A DNA stretch of 5,609 nucleotides from Ardenticatenales bacterium (GTDB lineage: Bacteria > Chloroflexota > Anaerolineae > Ardenticatenales > Ardenticatenaceae): assembly GCA_013812995.1 (NCBI GenBank), contig JACCSL010000275.1:1-5609 (forward strand), in the 5' to 3' direction. Position 1 is the stretch's first letter. Each line of letters opens with the position of its first letter. Below are positions 1-5,609 of the stretch, in pieces. The position numbers were made by a program, and so were the translations under genes. The notes under the pieces are model-generated. The model was not told where the DNA came from, did not search any database, and saw only the letters and a list, made by a program, of their open reading frames with translations.

Positions 1-42
1 AGCGGTCGCTCGCGCCCGCGAGATGGGTTTGTTGTAAGTCAT
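1..42 (-). CDS. Possible start of a divergently transcribed gene (partial, 14 codons visible)
   Basis: Reading the minus strand from an ATG at 42-40 gives 14 open codons (MTYNKPISRARATA) to the window edge. A purine-rich AGGGGGG tract lies a few bases upstream on the minus strand (about 49-55), a reasonable Shine-Dalgarno position. A GTG six bases further upstream (48-46) is an alternative start. The basic, Arg-rich N-terminus and the position facing an operator-like inverted repeat and an oxidoreductase operon would suit a TetR-type regulator. That is inference from context: no DNA-binding helix is visible in so short a piece. The call depends on the frame staying open beyond the window. Confidence 0.35.
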   Translation of the reverse strand, partial: MTYNKPISRARATA

Positions 43-57
43 CCTCACCCCCCTCGA

Positions 58-78
58 AACAACACCCCCAACAACACC
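58..78. repeat. 9-bp direct repeat in the intergenic control region
   Basis: AACAACACC occurs at 58-66 and again at 70-78, separated by CCC, so the period is 12 bp. It lies between the putative divergent start and the inverted repeat at 83-111. If the leftward gene is real, this lies in its upstream or 5' untranslated region. It could be a second protein-binding site or simple low-complexity sequence; the sequence does not decide between these. Confidence 0.5.
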
Positions 79-82
79 AAAG

Positions 83-111
83 TGTCTATACACCCCACCC
101 TTTTATAGACA
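83..111. promoter_or_regulatory. Operator-like inverted repeat
   Basis: TGTCTATA (83-90) and TATAGACA (104-111) are perfect 8-bp inverted arms separated by 13 bp, so arm starts are 21 bp apart, about two helical turns and on the same DNA face. The site lies just upstream of the plus-strand operon and downstream of nothing coding, between it and a possible divergent gene. This is the usual placement for a dimeric (TetR- or MarR-like) repressor operator. The repressor is not in the window, so its family is inferred only from the geometry. Confidence 0.5.
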
Positions 112-115
112 TACT
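87..115 (+). promoter_or_regulatory. Candidate sigma-70-type promoter for the plus-strand operon
   Basis: TATACA (87-92, four of six matches to TTGACA) is followed after 17 bp by CATACT (110-115, four of six matches to TATAAT). The predicted transcription start is about 122, ahead of the small gene starting at 175. The arms of the inverted repeat at 83-111 overlap both hexamers, which would let a bound repressor block polymerase. The match is weak and other hexamer pairings are possible. Confidence 0.25.
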
Positions 116-174
116 ACCTGTACATCAAGCAAATGGCACAGACGGTCAGGTGCGATCACAACAGGTGCGGGGTC

Positions 175-447
175 ATGTCAAACGAACTCAATGCAAGGAC
201 TGATCCAGACAAATCAGCGGTCTATCAAATCAGGATCAAAGGGCACCTGGGGTCCGGGTGGGCCGACTGGTTCTGGGGAGTGACCATCTCCCTGGAGGAC
301 AACGGCGATACCCTCCTGACTGGCCCCATCGTCGATCAGGCCGCGCTGTATGGATTGCTGAAGAGAGTGCGCGATCTGGGCACGCCCTTGATCTCGGTCA
401 TGCGCCTCGAACCCAGCGAGGCAGAGGCACCGGACGTCAAAGCATGA
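175..447 (+). CDS. Small conserved protein of unknown function (90 aa)
   Basis: The 90-residue soluble protein has no signal peptide, membrane segment or cysteine. A core with predicted beta structure (YQIRIKGHLG, then the Trp-rich WADWFWGVTISLEDNG) is followed by TLLTGPIVDQAALYGLLKRV, an extended stretch plus helix, and a short acidic tail. I recognise this pattern as recurring in uncharacterised small proteins of Chloroflexota and some other phyla, often near oxidoreductases; that is memory, not a search. An ATG at 133 would add 14 residues (including two Cys) but has no ribosome-binding site. The ATG at 175 follows a G-rich stretch (GGTGCGGGG) and fits the usual MSN...DPD beginning, so I prefer it. 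The stop lies 37 bp before the first MDR gene, so it is probably first in that operon. Its function is unknown; an accessory or regulatory partner of the oxidoreductases is conjecture. Confidence 0.75.
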   Translation: MSNELNARTDPDKSAVYQIRIKGHLGSGWADWFWGVTISLEDNGDTLLTGPIVDQAALYGLLKRVRDLGTPLISVMRLEPSEAEAPDVKA

Positions 448-473
448 CCATTGAACCGTGCCAAGCCAACCGT

Positions 474-480
474 GGAGGAA
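474..480 (+). promoter_or_regulatory. Shine-Dalgarno site deciding the start of the first MDR gene
   Basis: GGAGGAA lies four bases before the ATG at 485. This settles the start there rather than at the in-frame GTG at 458, which would put nine residues (MPSQPWRKL) ahead of the family-typical MKAIVY beginning. Confidence 0.8.
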
Positions 481-484
481 ACTC

Positions 485-1483
485 ATGAAAGCAATCGTTT
501 ATCGCGACTATGGTCCGCCAGAGAGTATGACGCTGGAAGAAGTCGAAACACCGACCCCCACGGACGATGAAATACTCATCAAGATTCATGCAGCATCCGT
601 CAATCGATCCGACTGGGAGGGGCTGATAGGGAAACCCTTGTACGCCCGCATCGGGGGACTTCGAAGACCACGTCGCCCGATACTCGGGTCGGACATTGCG
701 GGGCGCGTTGAAAGGGTTGGCCGCAACAACCAGCGATTCCAACCGGGAGATGAAGTGTTTGGGGACATCCTGGGGCGAATGGGTGGCTTCGCCGAGTACG
801 TCTGTGTTCGTGGCAAAACCCTGGCCCCGAAGCCAGCCAGCATGACATTTGAGGCAGCAGCGGCCATCCCACAAGCGGGCGTGATCGCCCTGAAGGGCAT
901 TCGCGATAAAGGACAGGTTCAGCCAGGGCATAAAGTTCTGATTAATGGGGCTGGCGGTGGGGCTGGTATATTTGCCCTACAACTTGCCAAACTCTATGGG
1001 GCAGAGGTGACGGGGGTGGATAACACCGGCAAGCTGGACTTTATGCGCTCGCTTGGCGCGGACCACGTTATGGATTACACCCGGGAAGACTTCACCAGGA
1101 ACGGAAAGCAGTATGATCTGATCCTTGATCTGGTTGCCCATCGCTCGGCATTCGACTATCCACGGGCGCTCAAGCCCACCGGGAGTTATTTCTGCGTCGG
1201 AGGGTCGGTCGCGACGCTCCTCCAGGTGTTGCTCGTGGGGCCGTGGATCAAAAGAAGCACGGGCAAAACGATTCGGGTTCTATCAGTCCAACCTAATCGA
1301 GAAGATTTACTCTCCATCACGGAGTTTTGCGAGGCTGGAAAAGTCGTCCCGGTGATCGACAGCCGGTATCCCTTAAGCGAGGTACCTGAAGCGCTTCGGC
1401 GTGTTGGCGAAGGGCGGGCCAGGGGAAAAGTCGTTATCAGCATGGAACCAACCAAAAACCCTAACGAAGTAGAGGAAAATTGA
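485..1483 (+). CDS. NAD(P)-dependent MDR oxidoreductase, quinone-reductase-like (first paralog, 332 aa)
   Basis: Medium-chain dehydrogenase/reductase of the zinc-independent quinone-oxidoreductase group, usually named NAD(P)-dependent alcohol dehydrogenase. It is expected to be cytosolic and to reduce quinones, enones or aldehydes with NAD(P)H; the true substrate is unknown. The N-terminal GroES-like domain covers about residues 1-125 (MKAIVY, AASVNRSDW, FQPGDEVFGD, GGFAEYV). The Rossmann domain covers about 126-270, with glycine motif NGAGGGAG at 154-161. The segment GSDIAGRVERVG at 68-79 replaces the GHE motif of zinc enzymes, so catalytic zinc ligands are absent. The second beta strand ends in GVDNTGK (177-183), with an acidic residue where the neighbour has Cys, hinting at a different cofactor preference. 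The length fits the family. A polar tail of about 12 residues (EPTKNPNEVEEN) extends past the usual end and carries the next gene's ribosome-binding site. The stop overlaps the next start by one base, so the two are co-translated. Confidence 0.9.
   Translation: MKAIVYRDYGPPESMTLEEVETPTPTDDEILIKIHAASVNRSDWEGLIGKPLYARIGGLRRPRRPILGSDIAGRVERVGRNNQRFQPGDEVFGDILGRMGGFAEYVCVRGKTLAPKPASMTFEAAAAIPQAGVIALKGIRDKGQVQPGHKVLINGAGGGAGIFALQLAKLYGAEVTGVDNTGKLDFMRSLGADHVMDYTREDFTRNGKQYDLILDLVAHRSAFDYPRALKPTGSYFCVGGSVATLLQVLLVGPWIKRSTGKTIRVLSVQPNREDLLSITEFCEAGKVVPVIDSRYPLSEVPEALRRVGEGRARGKVVISMEPTKNPNEVEEN
1471..1476 (+). promoter_or_regulatory. Shine-Dalgarno site deciding the start of the second MDR gene
   Basis: AGAGGA, inside the last codons of the first MDR gene, lies six bases before the ATG at 1483. 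A TTG at 1480 is in frame and would add one residue, but ATG at the better spacing is preferred. The TGATG overlap is typical of translational coupling. Confidence 0.75.
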
Positions 1484-2451
1484 TGAAAGCGATTGTTTAC
1501 CACACCTATGGCTCACCAGATGTGCTTCAACTCCAAGAGGTAGAAAAACCGACCCCCAAAGACAATGAAGTCTTGATCAAGGTTCAGGCGGCGTCCGTCA
1601 ATGCGGCTGACTGGCATCTTATGAGAGCGGACCCGTTTTTGGTACGTCTGGAGATGGGGCTTCTAAAGCCGAAGAATCAGATCCTTGGAGCCGACATTGC
1701 AGGCTGGGTTGAAGCCGTCGGCAGCGATGTCAAGGAATTTCAGCCGGGCGATGCCGTATTCGGAGACCTGTCTGCCTGTGGTCGGGGCGGTTTTGCGGAG
1801 TATGTATGTGCGCCTGAAGAGGCACTGGTGTTAAAGCCAGCGAACCTCACATTCGAGGAAGCGGCCGCTGTGCCTCTGGCGGCTGTCACCGCCCTGCAAG
1901 GTGTTCGCGACAAAGGGCAGATTCAGGCGGGGCAAAAGGTCTTGATCAATGGGGCGTCGGGGGGTGTAGGGACGTTTGCGGTGCAAATTGCCAAATGGTT
2001 CGGGGCCGAAGTGACGGCTGTGTGCAGCACGAGCAAGGCGGACATGGTGCGCTCGCTTGGGGCAGACCATGTGATTGACTACACAAAAGTAGATTTCACC
2101 CAAAATGGGCATCGGTATGACCTCATTATTGCGACGAATGGCTATCACCCGATTTTGGATTACAAACGCGCCCTGACGCCCGAAGGAACGTATGTCACGA
2201 CCGGGGGGTCTATGACGCAATTCTATCAATCGATCTTCCTGGGGCCATTGATTTCGATGACGGGGAGCAACAGCATGAGGAACTTACTGGCAAAACCAAA
2301 CAAAAACGATTTAACTTTTATCAAAGAGCTTCTCGAAACTGGCAAAGTCACCCCTGTGATAGATAAATCTTACCCATTCAGTGAGATCCCTGACGCGATT
2401 CGCTATCTGGAAGAGGGACACGCTCGCGGAAAGGTCGTCATCACCTATTAA
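1483..2451 (+). CDS. NAD(P)-dependent MDR oxidoreductase, quinone-reductase-like (second paralog, 322 aa)
   Basis: Same zinc-independent MDR group as the preceding gene, and co-linear with it along the whole length; by eye roughly half the residues match, so this is an old tandem duplication. GroES-like domain about 1-127 (MKAIVY, AASVNAADW, FQPGDAVFGD, GGFAEYV). The Rossmann domain has the canonical glycine motif GASGGVG at 157-163. The second beta strand ends in VCSTSK (180-185), where Ser, Thr and Lys commonly hold the 2'-phosphate of NADPH. GADIAGWVEAVG at 69-80 shows no zinc ligands. The stretch NGYHPILDYKRAL (219-231) differs from the AHRSAFDYPRAL of the first paralog, so the substrate pocket probably differs too. 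The length is normal and the C-terminus (GKVVITY) complete. The stop codon TAA ends on the first base of a 17-bp inverted repeat. NADPH-dependent reduction of a quinone, enone or carbonyl is likely; the substrate is not known. Confidence 0.9.
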   Translation: MKAIVYHTYGSPDVLQLQEVEKPTPKDNEVLIKVQAASVNAADWHLMRADPFLVRLEMGLLKPKNQILGADIAGWVEAVGSDVKEFQPGDAVFGDLSACGRGGFAEYVCAPEEALVLKPANLTFEEAAAVPLAAVTALQGVRDKGQIQAGQKVLINGASGGVGTFAVQIAKWFGAEVTAVCSTSKADMVRSLGADHVIDYTKVDFTQNGHRYDLIIATNGYHPILDYKRALTPEGTYVTTGGSMTQFYQSIFLGPLISMTGSNSMRNLLAKPNKNDLTFIKELLETGKVTPVIDKSYPFSEIPDAIRYLEEGHARGKVVITY

Positions 2452-2630
2452 GCTCGACTTTGCACATCCCCCTGCCTTTAACCCGGCCACTGAATCGAGA
2501 AAGGGATATCATAGGGGAAGATTTATCGTCCATCGCCCTGTCAGACCCATATTCGTTTAATCAGGACAGGCTATTTCTTCTCTCGGAAGCCAGTATTCTG
2601 ACTGCAATATGCCATGTGCAAAGTCGAGCT
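2451..2630. mobile_element. Candidate MITE or IS remnant bounded by perfect 17-bp inverted repeats
   Basis: AGCTCGACTTTGCACAT (2451-2467) is the exact reverse complement of ATGTGCAAAGTCGAGCT (2614-2630), enclosing 146 bp with no convincing gene. The interval makes up most of the 266-bp gap between two convergent genes. The outermost AGCT is itself a palindrome, so two readings fit: 17-bp terminal repeats without an obvious target duplication, or 13-bp terminal repeats (CGACTTTGCACAT) flanked by a 4-bp AGCT duplication. No transposase remnant was recognised. A 6-bp inverted pair (CCTGTC 2537-2542 / GACAGG 2565-2570) lies inside. The loop is far too long for an ordinary terminator. Mobility is inferred from the structure alone; no second copy is present in the window. 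Confidence 0.45.
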
Positions 2631-2717
2631 GAGCAAGGTTAGGTTGAACACAGTTTAGCTGAAAGTCCAACCTTACGCCCGCGCGATTCCTGCTGTCAAC
2701 CCCCCTGCCTATCATGG

Positions 2718-3101
2718 TCATGGGATTTCTCCTTGAGGAAATGGGTGCTTGCTATACAGAGAAATGAACAAGGTTGATAAGATTGTCGTCAAAAACAGCA
2801 ACACGAAAAGCATGACTCGCAGTTCTCCGCCTTGTGCGGCATTGGTGATGCCCTTGAGGGAGAGGAACGCGATGTTGAGAATAAGATAAATGCCAATAGC
2901 AGCGGCGGTTATCGACACAATTTTCTTGAACCTTTCAGATACCGCACTCGCTACCCACAAGAGTATGATGATATTTGAGGCGACTCGAAGGATCTCCAAT
3001 TGATTCGTGACAGCATGAATGAAGATATCGAATAGTTGGATGGCTGCGATAGCAATGAGGAGGCCCCTCAATACTGTGAGTCTATTGGCATATTTCGACA
3101 T
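2718..3101 (-). CDS. Small four-helix membrane protein of unknown function (127 aa)
   Basis: I do not recognise the family. Four hydrophobic segments are evident at about residues 10-31, 38-55, 61-83 and 94-117, joined by short loops. The basic stretch SERFKK (55-60) lies between segments 2 and 3, and a short polar tail (SKHPFPQGEIP) ends the protein. There is no signal peptide cleavage motif, cofactor motif or conserved catalytic pair. The ATG at 3101-3099 is supported by GAAGGAG (minus strand, 3107-3113) five bases upstream. The gene begins 26 bp after the cyclase stop on the same strand, so it is probably the last gene of that operon. Its base composition is much more AT-rich than the two genes before it, suggesting separate origin. 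The N-terminal RLTVLR matches a hexapeptide before the third membrane segment of the neighbouring cyclase (87-92), but distant homology is unproven. Confidence 0.7.
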   Translation of the reverse strand: MSKYANRLTVLRGLLIAIAAIQLFDIFIHAVTNQLEILRVASNIIILLWVASAVSERFKKIVSITAAAIGIYLILNIAFLSLKGITNAAQGGELRVMLFVLLFLTTILSTLFISLYSKHPFPQGEIP

Positions 3102-3106
3102 TCAAG

Positions 3107-3113
3107 CTCCTTC
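3107..3113 (-). promoter_or_regulatory. Shine-Dalgarno site of the small membrane protein
   Basis: On the minus strand this reads GAAGGAG, five bases before the ATG at 3101. It lies in the 26-bp gap after the cyclase stop, so the downstream gene has its own strong ribosome entry and need not rely on coupling. Confidence 0.7.
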
Positions 3114-3127
3114 AAGCGGATGGGTCG

Positions 3128-4414
3128 TTAAGCGAGGCGGTAGAGGGGAAGCGGCTCCTCGTGGCCGCGAACGGGGACCGGCCCCAGTGGTATCGCGCTC
3201 GCGCGGCACTCCGGCGGCAGTGCCTCCCAGACGCTCTCGGAGACAAGGAGGCGCGCCTCGACCTGTTTGGTCATCTGCTCGATGCGCGAGGCGAGGTTCA
3301 CGACATCCCCGATGATGGTGTATTCCTGGCGATGCGCGGAGCCGACGGTGCCGGTCACAGCCTCGCCCGCGTGCAGCCCAATGCCGACGCGCGTGGTCTG
3401 GCCCCCGCTGGCATTCACGACCTCCAGCATCTCAAGGATGTCCTGTGCGGCAGCCACGGCACTGGCGCTGGCATGTTCATCATTGAGCGGGGCACCGAAG
3501 ACGGCCATGAAGCCATCCCCCAGGAACTTGTTCACGATGCCCTGGTGGCGATTGACGATATCGATCATGAAGGCGAAGAGGTCATTCAGATAGGCAATGA
3601 CCTCCTCGGGCGCTTTGTGCTCCGCGTACTGAGTGAAGCCGCGAATATCCAGGAACATCACACAGACGTAGCGGGTCTCGTTGGGGACTGTCTCACCCTG
3701 ACGGAGAAGCTTCTCCGCCACGGCGGGGGAAACATGCTGCCCGAAGACGCGCAGGATGCGTTCCTGCTCCTCGGAGGCAGTGAGCAGCGTGGTGATATGT
3801 TGCCTGATCTGTGAGGCCACGAAGCCAATAATGAGACCATTGATGACCATGAGCCCGGCAATCTCCAGGTGGTAGATGGGCATGCTAAGAAAGCGCGGCT
3901 CAATGGCGACAGCCCCGACCTGAGCGAGGCCCATTGCGGCGACTACGCTATATTGCAGGGCGGCCCCTAACCCCGTGAAGACACTGAGCCGCCAATCCAG
4001 CCGCAGGGCAGAGAGGGAGATAAAGAGAAAGTAGATGAATACGAAGGGGGTGATCAGCGCATAGAGCGGCCCGAAGATGCTCCTGGCAACCAAGATGCCA
4101 AGCGTGGGCAGGGTGATCTCTTCAATGGCGTTCATGTAGCGTAGCACGGTGAGGCGGCGCGTGCTGTGGCTGGCCGCCGCGCCCAGCGCGTTCCAGATAA
4201 TCAACTCGTAGCCCACCAGCGCGATCAGCCCCGCGCTCAACATGCCCAGGTGCAGTTGCCCCCTGAAAAGCTGCGCGAACTCTTCCGGGAAGAGGGTAAA
4301 GCGCACGAGCGCGAAAAAGAAGAGTGTGGTGAAAATGGTCGCCAGGAGCAGGACCCGTCGCCGCTCGCTCTTCAGGGTCTCCCTGGCCAGGGCCTGCTCA
4401 ATGGCGGGTTCCAT
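3128..4414 (-). CDS. Membrane-anchored class III adenylate cyclase (428 aa)
   Basis: Predicted to convert ATP to cAMP and pyrophosphate at the inner face of the membrane. A short basic N-terminus (KSERRR, 15-20) leads into about six hydrophobic segments (roughly 21-40, 55-76, 96-113, 115-135, 142-166, 183-201). A linker helix and VFGQHVSPAVAEKLL (223-237) connect to the catalytic domain (about 245-428). The two metal-binding aspartates are D256 (FLDIRGFT) and D300 (KFLGDGF). The adenine-selecting pair is K296 and T366 (EYTIIGD). Transition-state residues are N373 and R377 (VVNLASRIE). All key residues are present, so the enzyme should be active as a homodimer. Lys/Thr in the purine pocket is the class IIIb pattern, a group that includes bicarbonate-stimulated cyclases. 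No HAMP, PAS or GAF domain is seen, so the membrane part may sense the signal. The ATG lies one base after the amylosucrase stop; a GGAGG 15 bases upstream is too distant to be convincing, so translational coupling is likely. Guanylate cyclase activity is less likely. Confidence 0.92.
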   Translation of the reverse strand: MEPAIEQALARETLKSERRRVLLLATIFTTLFFFALVRFTLFPEEFAQLFRGQLHLGMLSAGLIALVGYELIIWNALGAAASHSTRRLTVLRYMNAIEEITLPTLGILVARSIFGPLYALITPFVFIYFLFISLSALRLDWRLSVFTGLGAALQYSVVAAMGLAQVGAVAIEPRFLSMPIYHLEIAGLMVINGLIIGFVASQIRQHITTLLTASEEQERILRVFGQHVSPAVAEKLLRQGETVPNETRYVCVMFLDIRGFTQYAEHKAPEEVIAYLNDLFAFMIDIVNRHQGIVNKFLGDGFMAVFGAPLNDEHASASAVAAAQDILEMLEVVNASGGQTTRVGIGLHAGEAVTGTVGSAHRQEYTIIGDVVNLASRIEQMTKQVEARLLVSESVWEALPPECRASAIPLGPVPVRGHEEPLPLYRLA

Positions 4415-4415
4415 G

Positions 4416-5609
4416 TTACTCGTTGTGTGCCTCCAGCCAGACGACCTGATAGGGAATCAGAAAGAGCGGCTCGATGGCCGAGTAGGAGCCCTCGGAGATC
4501 AGGTCGGTGAAGTCATAGCCCAGTCCGTAGGAGCGCAGCCGGTTGGCATCCATCACCTGGGGGCGCTCGGAGAAGTTGTTGACGATGAGCAGCCGCTGCC
4601 CCTCGTGATGGCGCAGGTAGCCGAAGAGGTGCGGGTTGCCCGTGTCGATGACCTCCATGCCGCCATCCCAGAGCGCGCGCTGCGTTTTGCGCAGATGGAT
4701 GAGCCGGGTCAACTGCGCGAAGAGCTTGCCCTCGATGCTCTCCGGATCGTGCCGCCGCTCCAGCCGCGCCCAATCCGTGCGCGGACGGTTCACCCAGCGG
4801 CTATCGTCGGCCTTGCTGGGCTCCCGCCCATAGCCATAATCGTTGCGTGTCCCGACCTCATCCCCCAGGTAGATCAGGGGGATGCCGCCGATGCTCAAGA
4901 TGATGCTGTGGAGCAACAAGATGCGCTGGACGGCGGCACCGATGAGCGTCGTGTTGCCCGTCTGGAGCGCCTCCTCCAGCCCCGCCAGCGAGGCGAGCGT
5001 CCCCGCCACCCGCGCATCACCCGTGTCTGGGTTCTCCTGAAATGGCACGCCGCGCGCGAAGGAGCCCTCAAAGCAGCCCGTGTAGAAGGCATTCAAGAAG
5101 TGGCGATGGTTGTAGGGCTGAATCCCCAGATGCTCCGCGTCCGTATCGGCGAAGGACCAGCCAATGTCATCGTGAGAGCGCAGGTAGTTGACCCAGGCGC
5201 AGCCGGGCGCAAGCCGAAAGCGATGGCGCATGGAATGTTCGAGCAATTTTACATCGCGCGTGGCAAGCGCCTCCCAGAGCAGCGCCATGAGCAACGGGTT
5301 GTAGGAAAGCTGGCACTCGTCGGGGCGAATGTACTTGATGATCTCGTCCGGGTGGACGATGGCCTCTGCCTTGAAGAGCAGCGCGGGGGCAGCGATGCGG
5401 GCCAGCGCGTTGAACGCCTGGATAATCAGGTGGGCCTCGGGCTGGTTCTCGCTGTCCGTGCCCAGCCGCTTCCAGATGAAGGCCACCGCGTCCAGCCGCA
5501 GAATCTCCACACCGACATTCGCCAGGAAGAGCATCTCCTCGGCCATCGCGCGGAAGAGGGCGGGGTTCGCATAATTGAGATCCCACTGGAAGCTGTTGAA
5601 GGTGGTCCA
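4416..5609 (-). CDS. ams: Amylosucrase, GH13 family (C-terminal ~397 residues; 5' end outside window)
   Basis: Transfers glucose from sucrose onto an alpha-1,4-glucan, releasing fructose; normally cytosolic. The frame is open to the right edge (visible part begins [16 protein letters not shown]), so the ATG at 5546 is internal; about 240 N-terminal residues are expected beyond the window, judging by the ~630-residue Neisseria polysaccharea enzyme. Nucleophile Asp is in [10 protein letters not shown] (codon 5490-5492), acid/base Glu in [13 protein letters not shown] (5364-5366), and the third Asp in RSHDDIGW (5169-5171). Spacings of 42 and 65 residues equal those of N. polysaccharea D286/E328/D393. 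Equivalents of its R446 (GDARVAGT) and R509 (DDSRW, codon 4797-4799, sucrose-pocket salt bridge) are also present, which favours amylosucrase over alpha-amylase, sucrose phosphorylase or trehalose synthase. The C-terminal beta domain ends normally ([12 protein letters not shown]). An insertion of about eight residues lies between [11 protein letters not shown] and the ILLLHS helix compared with the Neisseria protein. It is the first visible gene of an operon with the cyclase. Confidence 0.93.
   Translation of the reverse strand, partial: WTTFNSFQWDLNYANPALFRAMAEEMLFLANVGVEILRLDAVAFIWKRLGTDSENQPEAHLIIQAFNALARIAAPALLFKAEAIVHPDEIIKYIRPDECQLSYNPLLMALLWEALATRDVKLLEHSMRHRFRLAPGCAWVNYLRSHDDIGWSFADTDAEHLGIQPYNHRHFLNAFYTGCFEGSFARGVPFQENPDTGDARVAGTLASLAGLEEALQTGNTTLIGAAVQRILLLHSIILSIGGIPLIYLGDEVGTRNDYGYGREPSKADDSRWVNRPRTDWARLERRHDPESIEGKLFAQLTRLIHLRKTQRALWDGGMEVIDTGNPHLFGYLRHHEGQRLLIVNNFSERPQVMDANRLRSYGLGYDFTDLISEGSYSAIEPLFLIPYQVVWLEAHNE

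Noticed and set aside
133..174. N-terminal extension of the small protein from the ATG at 133
   Set aside because: No ribosome-binding sequence precedes it, and the added residues (QTVRCDHNRCGV) look unlike a protein start; the ATG at 175 gives the expected beginning.
2460..2642. 60-codon plus-strand frame in the convergent gap
   Set aside because: Starts at TTG without a ribosome-binding site, is made partly of the inverted-repeat arms, and resembles no protein I know.
2635..2676. Hairpin candidate AGGTTG / CAACCT as a terminator
   Set aside because: Only six pairs with a 21-base loop and no T-run on either side, so it does not support an intrinsic terminator.
3161..3814. 217-codon plus-strand frame opposite the cyclase
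   Set aside because: It is antisense to the conserved catalytic domain; long antisense frames are expected in GC-rich genes, and the product is low-complexity and charged without a recognisable fold.
5544..5546. ATG as the amylosucrase start
   Set aside because: Conserved amylosucrase sequence ([13 protein letters not shown]) continues in frame upstream to the window edge, so this Met is internal.
5167..5586. 139-codon minus-strand frame overlapping the amylosucrase
   Set aside because: Out of frame with a strongly conserved enzyme; Arg/Pro/Gly-rich shadow typical of high-GC coding sequence.

Overview
The window looks like chromosome from a Chloroflexota-type bacterium. The basis is protein resemblance only: a small YQIRIKGHLG...WFWGVTISLEDNGDTLLTGP-type protein beside MDR oxidoreductases, and an amylosucrase, are combinations I associate with that phylum. 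There are no RNA genes or taxonomic markers here, so this is an inference.

Left part (1-2451, mostly plus strand). A possible divergent gene start lies at the left edge on the minus strand. It is followed by a short control region holding a 9-bp direct repeat and an 8-bp inverted repeat whose arms are 21 bp apart (centre to centre), a plausible operator. Next comes a tight plus-strand unit: a 90-residue protein of unknown function, then two tandem, clearly paralogous zinc-independent NAD(P)-dependent MDR oxidoreductases. The two MDR genes overlap by one base (TGATG) and each has a good Shine-Dalgarno sequence. The unit resembles an inducible redox or detoxification operon under a divergent regulator; the substrate is not readable from sequence.

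Middle (2452-2717). This is a gap between convergent genes. It carries a perfect 17-bp inverted repeat (2451-2467 / 2614-2630) bounding a 180-bp interval that starts inside the stop codon of the second MDR gene. It is a candidate miniature transposable element or IS remnant.

Right part (2718-5609, minus strand). Reading leftward, an apparent three-gene operon: the C-terminal ~397 residues of an amylosucrase (GH13; sucrose to alpha-glucan plus fructose), running off the right edge; one base later a class III (IIIb-like) adenylate cyclase with six predicted membrane segments; and 26 bp later a four-helix membrane protein of unknown function. The arrangement suggests cAMP signalling co-expressed with sucrose/glucan metabolism. 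GC content is high in the amylosucrase, intermediate in the MDR genes and low in the small membrane protein, which hints at a mosaic history.

No CRISPR array, rRNA, tRNA or complete transposase gene was seen.
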